Below, one piece after another: positions 1 to 5,237 of a stretch of DNA of 9,331 nt (positions are counted from its first letter, which is position 1; each line of letters opens with the position of its first letter). The notes under the pieces were generated by a model. That model was not told the origin of the DNA. It did no database searches and was given only the letters and a program-made list of their open reading frames with translations. Position numbers and translations under genes: made by a program. Source of the stretch: Pseudomonadota bacterium (GTDB lineage Bacteria; Pseudomonadota; Alphaproteobacteria; UBA9655); NCBI GenBank assembly GCA_021809225.1, contig JAKBAL010000049.1:1-9331 (forward strand), given 5' to 3'.

Positions 1-1
1 T

Positions 2-616
2 ATTGACCATCCTCTTATTCAGCATAAGCTTACCCAAATGCGGAAACTCAAGACGCCAAAGCACGAATTTCGTCAGCTCCTCCGCGAAATTGCTCTTCTT
101 ATGGGTTATGAAATTACACGTGATTTAACCCTTACAATGGAAACGATTACAACCCCACTTACGACCATGGACGCTCCGGTCATTGCTGGCCCAAATCCAG
201 CTATCATTCCCATTTTAAGAGCAGGACTTGGAATGGCGGATGGGCTTTTAGAATTGATCCCCGAAGCAGATGAGGGCCATATTGGGATGTACCGCGATCC
301 CATCACAAAAAAGCCAGTTGAATATTTGGTTAAGCTGCCCAGTGCGAATGGTCGTATCTTTTTTCTCGTTGATCCTATGCTTGCTACAGGAAATTCTGCA
401 GTCGCTGCTGTCGACACCCTTATAAGGCATGGTGCGGAAGCCTCAAAAATAAAGTTCATGGCCCTCGTTGCAGCCCCTGAGGGCATATCTGTTTTTAATG
501 AGAAATACCCCCACATTCCCATCTACACAGCTGCACTAGATGAGAGACTTAATGAAAAAGCCTATATCATCCCTGGCCTTGGGGATGCTGGAGATCGCCT
601 TTTTGGAACACTGTAA
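2..616 (+). CDS. upp: uracil phosphoribosyltransferase, 5'-truncated by window edge
   Basis: The enzyme joins uracil to PRPP to make UMP in cytosolic pyrimidine salvage. The frame is open from base 2, and the residues before the first in-window ATG at 38 read [12 protein letters not shown]. This matches the conserved N-terminal 'HPLvkHKL' segment of Upp, so the ATG at 38 is internal and the true start is only a few codons off the left edge. The 204 residues present compare with about 208 in E. coli. Visible motifs are PILRAGLGM, the PRPP-binding loop [10 protein letters not shown] (bases 371-400) and the C-terminal uracil-binding [15 protein letters not shown]. The second loop Gly of E. coli (TGGS) is Asn here, which I believe also occurs in other alphaproteobacterial Upp proteins. 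The gene ends 74 bases before the ftsB-like gene on the same strand, and no hairpin terminator is visible in that gap. Confidence 0.95.
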   Translation: MDHPLIQHKLTQMRKLKTPKHEFRQLLREIALLMGYEITRDLTLTMETITTPLTTMDAPVIAGPNPAIIPILRAGLGMADGLLELIPEADEGHIGMYRDPITKKPVEYLVKLPSANGRIFFLVDPMLATGNSAVAAVDTLIRHGAEASKIKFMALVAAPEGISVFNEKYPHIPIYTAALDERLNEKAYIIPGLGDAGDRLFGTL

Positions 617-690
617 TTTTTCGCTCATCCTTTTCAAAATAACAAAATTATCTATTTTAATGGCCTGAAATTTCTGATAAAACTTCTTCT

Positions 691-1017
691 ATGAATTTTA
701 AGTCACGTCATTTTCAAAGGCTAAGCCAAAAAGCCTTTGCGCCTTTTATGGTCCTATCTGTTATGGGATACTTCATTTACCACTCTATTCAAGGGGATAG
801 AGGTATTCTCGCCTGGATGCAACTCCAAGAGCGTCTACTTCATATTCAAAGTCAGTTAAAAAAAACCACTCAAGCGCGCCAAGAGCTTGAAGAAAAAGTC
901 CATGATCTACGACCCGAAAGTATTAATCGGGATCTTCTTGACCAACAAGTTCGCGAAAGGCTGGGTTATATTGGACATGATGAAGTCGTGATTTTGAGGC
1001 TTGATAAATCAGAGTAA
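691..1017 (+). CDS. FtsB/DivIC-family septum formation initiator
   Basis: This is a small bitopic inner-membrane protein of the DivIC/FtsB family, which in other bacteria joins FtsL and FtsQ in the divisome and helps activate septal peptidoglycan synthesis. The 108 residues show a basic cytoplasmic N-terminus (1-15), one membrane segment (about 16-34), the family-typical GDRGILAW (35-42), a heptad-like coiled coil (about 43-75), and a C-terminal part ending LLDQQVRERLGYIGHDEVVIL, which matches the alphaproteobacterial pattern 'D.dLldEqaR..Lgy...dEiVi'. ATG 691 is the only start that keeps the N-terminus and membrane segment; no strong Shine-Dalgarno precedes it. It follows upp on the same strand and converges with the CBS-domain gene 42 bases on. 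In many alphaproteobacteria this gene sits beside eno and pdhA, which are not seen here. The symbol is left blank because the family is divergent. Confidence 0.85.
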   Translation: MNFKSRHFQRLSQKAFAPFMVLSVMGYFIYHSIQGDRGILAWMQLQERLLHIQSQLKKTTQARQELEEKVHDLRPESINRDLLDQQVRERLGYIGHDEVVILRLDKSE

Positions 1018-1059
1018 AACCACGACACCCCGAATCACTTCTCTCAACCGTATACGTCT

Positions 1060-1473
1060 CTAACTTTGAGTTATCTTAGCAATGACTTCCCCACCCTTTG
1101 CATTATCCACAACGCAAAGCTCGCGCACTGAAACAATACCAGACAACTTCAAATGGTGGTCCAAAACGGGAAGCCTCTGGAGACGTTCTGCAGCCATTCT
1201 TCTTGCAATACCATCAATTGAATCATTTTCGATGCAATGAATGACGGGAGACGACATCACTTCTGCAACGCGTGCGGATTTTGGGTCTTTCCCCTTTGCT
1301 AGACAACGAACAACGATATCTCGATCCGTAATAATGCCTACAATTTTATCGCCTTCCGCAACGACAATTGCACCAACTTTATGTTCTTTCATTTTTTCGG
1401 CTGCCTGGATAAGTGACTCCTGGGGAGAAAGAGTAAATTTTTGATGCTTCATAATTTCTTTAACTTCTGTCAT
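1060..1473 (-). CDS. two-CBS-domain protein
   Basis: This is a stand-alone protein of 137 residues made of a tandem CBS pair (a Bateman module) and almost nothing else. CBS 1 spans about residues 7-60, with the end motif GIITDRDIVVR. CBS 2 spans about 71-125, with LPVLD and GIVSVREL. Bateman modules usually bind adenine nucleotides or related ligands and act as energy or ligand sensors, but no output domain is attached and the ligand and partner cannot be read from sequence. The start is well supported: AAGGAG (plus-strand 1480-1485) lies 6 bases upstream of the ATG. It is downstream of accA on the same strand with a 172-base gap, so it may have its own promoter. It converges with the ftsB-like gene. 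Small proteins of this kind are common in alphaproteobacteria and mostly uncharacterised. Confidence 0.9.
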   Translation of the reverse strand: MTEVKEIMKHQKFTLSPQESLIQAAEKMKEHKVGAIVVAEGDKIVGIITDRDIVVRCLAKGKDPKSARVAEVMSSPVIHCIENDSIDGIARRMAAERLQRLPVLDHHLKLSGIVSVRELCVVDNAKGGEVIAKITQS

Positions 1474-1510
1474 GTAAATCTCCTTGAATTATTTTGATTG
1501 AGTCTTAATT

Positions 1511-1541
1511 AATAGATTCCTTGATTAAAATTTTACGTCAA
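1511..1541 (-). promoter_or_regulatory. weak candidate promoter for the CBS-domain gene
   Basis: On the minus strand, TTGACG (1536-1541) matches the -35 consensus at 5 of 6 positions. A possible -10, TCTATT (1511-1516, 4 of 6), lies 19 bases downstream, which is slightly long. The surrounding 172-base gap between accA and the CBS gene is AT-rich. It also holds a 7-base inverted repeat (1580-1586 and 1604-1610) with a 17-base loop and no T-run, so it is not a convincing terminator. The call is inference from consensus only. Confidence 0.22.
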
Positions 1542-1645
1542 AGCGATTAAGAATTTATTAAAAAGGCCCTTACCACGACAATTTCTGATTTATCATTGCT
1601 TAAAGAAATTCGCATTTAACGTGTAGGCTCTGTATCATCGAAATT

Positions 1646-2605
1646 TTATGTGGGGATCCCCAATCGTCCCATTGCCAAAAATTTAGCTCGCCTCTGGTCA
1701 CGAATTTCCTTCCTTTCGAGAAGAAGGAAGGGCTTAAGAGCTGCTTCAATAGCATCTCCAACGGCTTGAATCGTAACCTGAGGACTCCGTTGTGCACCCC
1801 CGAAAGGCTCTGGGATAATGGTATCAATAACACCAAGCTGTTTAAGATCTTGGGCCGTGAGCTTTTGAGCAGCAGCAGCCTCTTCTTTCTTATCCCGTGT
1901 CCGCCATAAAATGGAGGCACAACCTTCTGGTGAAATCACCGAATAGATGGCATGTTCGAGCATCATGATCACATTAGCAAAAGCCAATGCGACAGCTCCC
2001 CCAGATCCACCTTCTCCAATCACTGTGGTCACAATAGGCACATTTACAGCCCCACTTACCTCAAGACTCCGCGCGATGGCTTCTGATTGGCCTCTTTCTT
2101 CCGCTTCAATAGCAGGATGGGCACCGGCCGTATCAACAAATGTAATGATGGGAAGATTAAACCGATCAGCAAGCTGCATCAAACGGGCTGCTTTTCGGTA
2201 CCCTTCAGGTCGTGGCATACCAAAGTTGTGTTTGATTCGAAGCTCCGTATCTTTGCCTTTCTCATGACCCATCACAACCACGCGATGACCGCGAAACAGC
2301 CCAAGACCTCCAATAATGGCAGCATCTTCCCCAAAGGTCCGATCCCCTGCGAGAGGTGTAAAGTCAGTTATCAATCCATCAATATAATCACTGGTATGTG
2401 GTCGTTCTGGATGACGTGCAACCAATACCTTTTGCCAAGGCGTAAGATTTTGATATGATTTTTTAAGAAGCTTTTCAGCTTTCTCTTGAAGACGCTTAAC
2501 TTCAGTCACGATATTGACTTCCCCACTTGAGGAAAGATGACGAAGTTCAGAGAGCTTGCTCTCAAGCTCAGCAATAGGCTTTTCAAATTCAAGTGTTACG
2601 GCCAT
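1646..2605 (-). CDS. accA: acetyl-CoA carboxylase carboxyltransferase subunit alpha
   Basis: AccA pairs with AccD to form the cytosolic carboxyltransferase that moves CO2 from carboxybiotin to acetyl-CoA, giving malonyl-CoA for fatty-acid synthesis. The product has 319 residues, the same length as E. coli AccA. Visible are the N-terminal helical region (about 1-50), the LTPWQKVLVARHPERPHTSDYI block (54-75), FGEDAAIIGGL (91-101), AEERGQSEAIARSL (168-181) and the Gly-rich oxyanion segment GEGGSGGA (197-204), then ISPEGCASILWR (224-235). The loop at 157-166 reads VDTAGAHPAI where most family members have a 'DTPGAYPG' sequence; see findings. ATG 2605 gives the usual MAVTLEFEKPI start, with AGGG about 11 bases upstream. 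accD and the biotin subunits are not in the window. It lies downstream of xerD and the repeat-protein gene on the same strand. Confidence 0.97.
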   Translation of the reverse strand: MAVTLEFEKPIAELESKLSELRHLSSSGEVNIVTEVKRLQEKAEKLLKKSYQNLTPWQKVLVARHPERPHTSDYIDGLITDFTPLAGDRTFGEDAAIIGGLGLFRGHRVVVMGHEKGKDTELRIKHNFGMPRPEGYRKAARLMQLADRFNLPIITFVDTAGAHPAIEAEERGQSEAIARSLEVSGAVNVPIVTTVIGEGGSGGAVALAFANVIMMLEHAIYSVISPEGCASILWRTRDKKEEAAAAQKLTAQDLKQLGVIDTIIPEPFGGAQRSPQVTIQAVGDAIEAALKPFLLLERKEIRDQRRAKFLAMGRLGIPT

Positions 2606-2628
2606 CGATTCATTTACCCTATATACCT

Positions 2629-2644
2629 AGATCATTCTTGATCT
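2629..2644. repeat. 16-base inverted repeat upstream of accA
   Basis: The sequence AGATCA-TTCT-TGATCT is a perfect 6+4+6 inverted repeat, 24 bases upstream of the accA start. No T-run follows on either strand, so it does not look like an intrinsic terminator. It sits just downstream of the candidate accA -10 element, where a transcription start would be expected. That would suit an operator or a 5'-UTR hairpin, but a repeat this short can also arise by chance. Confidence 0.4.
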
Positions 2645-2645
2645 G

Positions 2646-2674
2646 AATCTAAACGCCTCGAGCTTATGGTTCAA
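2646..2674 (-). promoter_or_regulatory. candidate accA promoter
   Basis: On the minus strand, TTGAAC (2669-2674, 4 of 6 to the -35 consensus) is separated by 17 bases from TAGATT (2646-2651, 4 of 6 to the -10 consensus). It lies in the 152-base gap between the repeat-protein stop and accA, about 40 bases from the accA ATG. The spacing is ideal but the matches are moderate. Read-through from xerD and the repeat-protein gene is an alternative source of accA transcription. Confidence 0.33.
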
Positions 2675-2757
2675 GTTAAACCTTATCATTGATGATTTTG
2701 GCCTCACTAAAAAACATTTCATTCGTCTCATTCTCTGCCGCTTTTATCTTAGGGAAT

Positions 2758-3477
2758 TTATTTCTTATTAACTGTTCCACCCTTGACTTCTCCTTGAATT
2801 TTAACTTCTTTTCCTTGCTCTACAACCCCTCTTCCAGAGTCAAACGTGATCGTTCCACTAACAATGGTTTTTCCTTTCAATTGCAGAACTTGTTCGTTAC
2901 TTGTCCTCCCCTTGATAACAATATCTTTAACGTCAACGTCATCTAAGGAAACATCATCACCCTTGATTTCTAAGTTTTGGAAATGGCTTTTCTTGGCATC
3001 GAGAGGGCCTATAATGTTTGTTTCTCCCTTCACTGTAATATTATCAACTTCAACGGGACCCTTAACCTTCAAGTCCTGAAAGTGACTCTGTTGAGCCATC
3101 AGAGGACCAGCAATATCTGCCTTTCCATTCACTGTGAGCTCGGTCACTTCAACGGGGCCTTTCACCTCAAATTTCGTAGAAGTTATATTTTTACCTTCGA
3201 AAGGCCCGGCAACTTTAAGACTGCCAAATGTGCCCTTATCACTCCCTGAAACAGGTCCCATTACCTTTGTATCATTCTCAACCGTAAGGCCGTGAAATTC
3301 TAATGGTCCCTGAACAACGAGAGACTTTGCTTTAACTTCTTCAAGATTTGCTGGGCCATGAAAAGTAGCGTCATTAAGATTTTCTTTTTTCAAAGTCGTA
3401 AACCCTGTGAAATTTTCTGCTGCAGCTCCATGAATAATAAACGTACTACAAGCAAGTATGGCTAAAAAGTGTTTCAT
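2758..3477 (-). CDS. exported GP-repeat protein, predicted beta-solenoid, function unknown
   Basis: I do not recognise a named family. The frame stays open to 3720, but the part above 3477 overlaps xerD. ATG 3477 is preceded by AAGGAG at 6 bases and begins a clear signal peptide, MKHFLAILACSTFIIHGAAA, likely cut after Ala20. The protein has 239 residues. From residue 41 to about 207 it is a run of ten units of 16-18 residues. The first eight begin Gly-Pro and the last two begin Gly, with alternating hydrophobic residues (e.g. GPVEVDNITVKG). Odd and even units alternate, giving a 33-residue higher-order repeat. Such short, beta-rich repeats with a fixed Gly suggest a right-handed beta-solenoid. 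Bactofilins have a similar fold but lack a signal peptide. The C-terminal 32 residues are Gly/Lys-rich. Cys10 is too near the N-terminus for a convincing lipobox. The gene lies 40 bases downstream of xerD, probably in the same transcript. A periplasmic or surface structural role is inference. Confidence 0.8.
   Translation of the reverse strand: MKHFLAILACSTFIIHGAAAENFTGFTTLKKENLNDATFHGPANLEEVKAKSLVVQGPLEFHGLTVENDTKVMGPVSGSDKGTFGSLKVAGPFEGKNITSTKFEVKGPVEVTELTVNGKADIAGPLMAQQSHFQDLKVKGPVEVDNITVKGETNIIGPLDAKKSHFQNLEIKGDDVSLDDVDVKDIVIKGRTSNEQVLQLKGKTIVSGTITFDSGRGVVEQGKEVKIQGEVKGGTVNKK
2962..3159 (-). repeat. two adjacent 33-residue (99-base) coding repeats
   Basis: Within the GP-repeat protein, residues 107-139 (bases 3061-3159) and 140-172 (bases 2962-3060) are the two best-conserved copies of the double unit. 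They match at 19 of 33 residues by eye. Shared elements are GPVEV at the start, GPL in the middle and SHFQ.L near the end. Both copies are exactly 99 bases. Silent and replacement differences are common between them, so the duplication is not recent. Confidence 0.8.
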
Positions 3478-3483
3478 CGTTTT

Positions 3484-3489
3484 CTCCTT
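3484..3489 (-). promoter_or_regulatory. Shine-Dalgarno that fixes the start of the GP-repeat protein
   Basis: AAGGAG on the minus strand lies 6 bases upstream of ATG 3477. This, with the signal peptide that follows, supports ATG 3477 and excludes the longer reading that runs back through the xerD 3' end. Confidence 0.8.
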
Positions 3490-3517
3490 ATTAACAAGAT
3501 TTAAGGTAAACCTCCCG

Positions 3518-4411
3518 CTATCGCTTGGCAAGGGGATGACAAGCTTCGACAAGTTCAGCAAGTTCCTCTTGAGCAACATGCGTATAAATTTGAGTGGTCG
3601 ATATATCGCTATGCCCCAAGAGTTTTTGAACAACAATAAGATTAGCCCCATGGCGCAAAACATGAGCCGCAAAAGCATGTCGCACCGTATGCGGAGAAAG
3701 GTGAGCGGAGTTAAGTCCAACTTTAAGAGCGAGTCCTTTTAAAAGCTGACCAAATCGCTGGCGAGTCAAATGGCCTTGCCGACTCGAGGAAGGAAATAGC
3801 CAGGGAGAGTCTATGCCTTTTATTAAAAAAGAGGGCCTTATTTTCAAATACATTTTTAAGGTATCAAGAGCAGCGGGCGGTAAAGGAATCACACGATCTT
3901 TGTTTCCCCCCCCTCGAATCATGAGAAAGGGTTTTTCATTTTTCAAAAATTCCATAACTGAATCCAAGGAAAGAGAAACAAGCTCATTCACCCGAAATCC
4001 AGTCGCATACAGAATTTCCATAAGAGCTGAAAGCCGCATTCCTTCAGCACCTTCCCACTCTTTTGCGCCTCTCAAAAGACAGTCCACATCCCCATCACAT
4101 AAAACAGACGGTAATTTGCACCGGTAACCGGGCGACTTGATAAGAGATGTGGGGTTTTCCATAACGCCAGTGTCACTCAGAAATTTATAAAATTGACGCA
4201 AGCAAGAAAGTCTTCGTGCTACCGACGCAACGGCAAGATGTTTTTGTGTCATAACATAGTCTTGAATGTCTTTAGAGACGACAGTTTTCGGTTCTTTGTT
4301 CTTAAGAAACCCAAAAAAATCCTTTAAATCTGTTTCATAGGCACATAAGGTAGATCTTGCAATTCCTTTTTCTGCAACCATCATTTCTAAGAAACGGTCG
4401 AGGTCTGACAT
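3518..4411 (-). CDS. xerD: site-specific tyrosine recombinase XerD
   Basis: XerD acts with XerC at the dif site, under FtsK control, to resolve chromosome dimers. The 297 residues match the usual length. The N-terminal SAM-like core-binding domain covers about residues 1-85 and the catalytic domain about 105-290. All catalytic residues are visible: Arg140 (ATGFRVNEL), Lys171 (GGGNKDR), His241 and Arg244 (HTVRHAF), His267 (LLGHSDIS) and the nucleophile Tyr276 (TTQIYTHV). The C-terminal HVLRHGANLIVVQKLLGHSDIS resembles XerD more than XerC. The position between aroK and accA on the same strand also fits xerD in alphaproteobacteria; here mlaA and mlaC lie between aroK and xerD. ATG 4411 has only a weak purine-rich stretch upstream. 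The downstream repeat-protein gene is 40 bases away. No dif-like site was recognised in the window. Confidence 0.92.
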   Translation of the reverse strand: MSDLDRFLEMMVAEKGIARSTLCAYETDLKDFFGFLKNKEPKTVVSKDIQDYVMTQKHLAVASVARRLSCLRQFYKFLSDTGVMENPTSLIKSPGYRCKLPSVLCDGDVDCLLRGAKEWEGAEGMRLSALMEILYATGFRVNELVSLSLDSVMEFLKNEKPFLMIRGGGNKDRVIPLPPAALDTLKMYLKIRPSFLIKGIDSPWLFPSSSRQGHLTRQRFGQLLKGLALKVGLNSAHLSPHTVRHAFAAHVLRHGANLIVVQKLLGHSDISTTQIYTHVAQEELAELVEACHPLAKR

Positions 4412-4439
4412 TCAATCTATCTCTCAAGGCTATTACCGT

Positions 4440-4518
4440 GTGGTATAAATTTTTTAAGTAAAGCATCGTTACCCAGGTGCGTCAGGTGGAATGATGTTTT
4501 ATTTAAAATTTATGCCAC
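4440..4518. repeat. 79-base imperfect palindrome between mlaC and xerD
   Basis: The arms 4440-4453 and 4505-4518 pair over 14 positions. After a 2-base TT bulge (4454-4455), 4456-4470 pair with 4490-4504 over 15 more. That makes 29 pairs: 25 Watson-Crick and 4 G-T when read on the plus strand (4444, 4458, 4463, 4468). A few further pairs are possible toward the loop, which contains the direct repeat CAGGTG-CGT-CAGGTG (4474-4488). The outer arms are AT-rich (GGTATAAATTTT and its partner). No T-run follows on either side, so it is not a standard intrinsic terminator. It fills most of the 127-base gap between mlaC and xerD. It could be a palindromic repeat or MITE-like insertion, a structured RNA, or a cruciform-prone site. 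Confidence 0.85.
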
Positions 4519-4538
4519 TAGAGTTTTCACATACAGAA

Positions 4539-5141
4539 TTACTTTTTAGGAGCCACAAGTTTTTTCTCGAGGGCATAGTTAATAGCCTGAATTCCCCCAC
4601 CCCCTTTTTGAATAACAGAGGCATATTCTGAACGCTGCGTAATGCCCATGCTAATGCCTTCTAAAATCACATCATAAATGCGTATTTCACCCTTTTTTTC
4701 AAAAATCTTCCAATCAATCGGGATAGGAGCGCCATTTGGTCTTATGATTCGGCTGAATACCGTAACCCCTCCATCGGGTTCTGGTCGAGAGCCAAGAATT
4801 TCAAATTTTTCTGAAGTATAGTCTTTGAAACGCGTTGCATAACTTGCAACTGTTGTTTCTGTAAAAAGATTCAAAAATCTTTCTTTCTCTTCCTCACTGG
4901 CTTGCTTCCAATACCGTCCCAACACAAATTTACCGATGGCTTTCACATTAAATTTTGCTTCTAAAATGCCTCGAAACTGATCTGCCCGTTCTTGGTCGGA
5001 AATTGAATTGTTCGTTAACAGATAAATAACTTTTTCGCCAATTTCGTTCATGAAAGCTTCTGCTTCTGCGCATTCTAACGCGGCATTAGCCCCTTGCGCC
5101 CACATAAAAAGAGAGAGACACAATACAATCAACTTTTTCAT
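4539..5141 (-). CDS. mlaC: phospholipid-transport periplasmic carrier MlaC
   Basis: MlaC is the soluble periplasmic lipid carrier that shuttles phospholipid between MlaA in the outer membrane and MlaFEDB in the inner membrane (older names: Ttg2D, toluene tolerance family). The 200 residues begin with a signal peptide (1-20, ending GANA before Ala21). The mature part shows family features: FNVKAIGKFVLGRYWKQASEEEKERFLNLF (about 64-93), DGGVTVFSRII and PIDWKIF (about 123-147), IYDVILEGISMGITQRSEYASVIQKGGG (about 155-182). The length is typical. ATG 5141 is supported by the signal peptide, with AGAGGA about 10 bases upstream. It follows mlaA on the same strand after 96 bases, fitting joint transcription. 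The gap carries a bulged hairpin. Confidence 0.93.
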   Translation of the reverse strand: MKKLIVLCLSLFMWAQGANAALECAEAEAFMNEIGEKVIYLLTNNSISDQERADQFRGILEAKFNVKAIGKFVLGRYWKQASEEEKERFLNLFTETTVASYATRFKDYTSEKFEILGSRPEPDGGVTVFSRIIRPNGAPIPIDWKIFEKKGEIRIYDVILEGISMGITQRSEYASVIQKGGGGIQAINYALEKKLVAPKK

Positions 5142-5168
5142 AACTCTACTTTCCTCTTACTCATTAGC

Positions 5169-5208
5169 ATCAGTTCGGTGTAGTACGATACACTCCCGAT
5201 CCACTGAT
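5169..5208. repeat. bulged 14-bp hairpin between mlaA and mlaC
   Basis: On the plus strand ATCAGT (5169-5174), TCG (5175-5177) and GTGTA (5178-5182) pair with TACAC (5189-5193), CGA (5197-5199) and ACTGAT (5203-5208), around a 6-base loop. The right arm has two identical 3-base bulges, TCC at 5194-5196 and 5200-5202. In the minus-strand mla transcript both bulges read GGA. All 14 pairs are Watson-Crick. There is no T-run, so it is not an ordinary terminator. It lies 27 bases upstream of mlaC and may tune mRNA stability or translation of mlaC relative to mlaA. That role is inference. Confidence 0.6.
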
Positions 5209-5237
5209 TTGTCCATCTTTTTTAATTTCTTATCTGA

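Noticed and set aside
38..616. upp starting at ATG 38
   Set aside because: Residues encoded before this ATG match the conserved Upp N-terminus, so the gene begins off the left edge.
1580..1610. 7-base AT-rich inverted repeat considered as the accA terminator
   Set aside because: The stem is weak, the loop is 17 bases and no T-run follows.
2689..2946. Plus-strand 85-residue hydrophobic reading frame
   Set aside because: Most of it is antisense to the GP-repeat gene, it has no domain and no convincing ribosome binding site.
3439..3477. Lipobox-like ILAC at residues 7-10 of the GP-repeat protein
   Set aside because: Cys10 is too close to the N-terminus for a lipoprotein signal. The Ala-rich site after residue 20 is a better cleavage site.
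3478..3720. N-terminal extension of the GP-repeat protein frame reading MDLTPLTFLRIRC...
   Set aside because: It overlaps the conserved C-terminal catalytic part of xerD. A good Shine-Dalgarno and a signal peptide begin at ATG 3477, so the extension is a shadow.
4440..4518. Palindrome as a dif site for the neighbouring XerD
   Set aside because: dif sites are about 28 bases with a 6-base centre between two XerC/XerD arms. This element is much longer and has no matching arm sequence.
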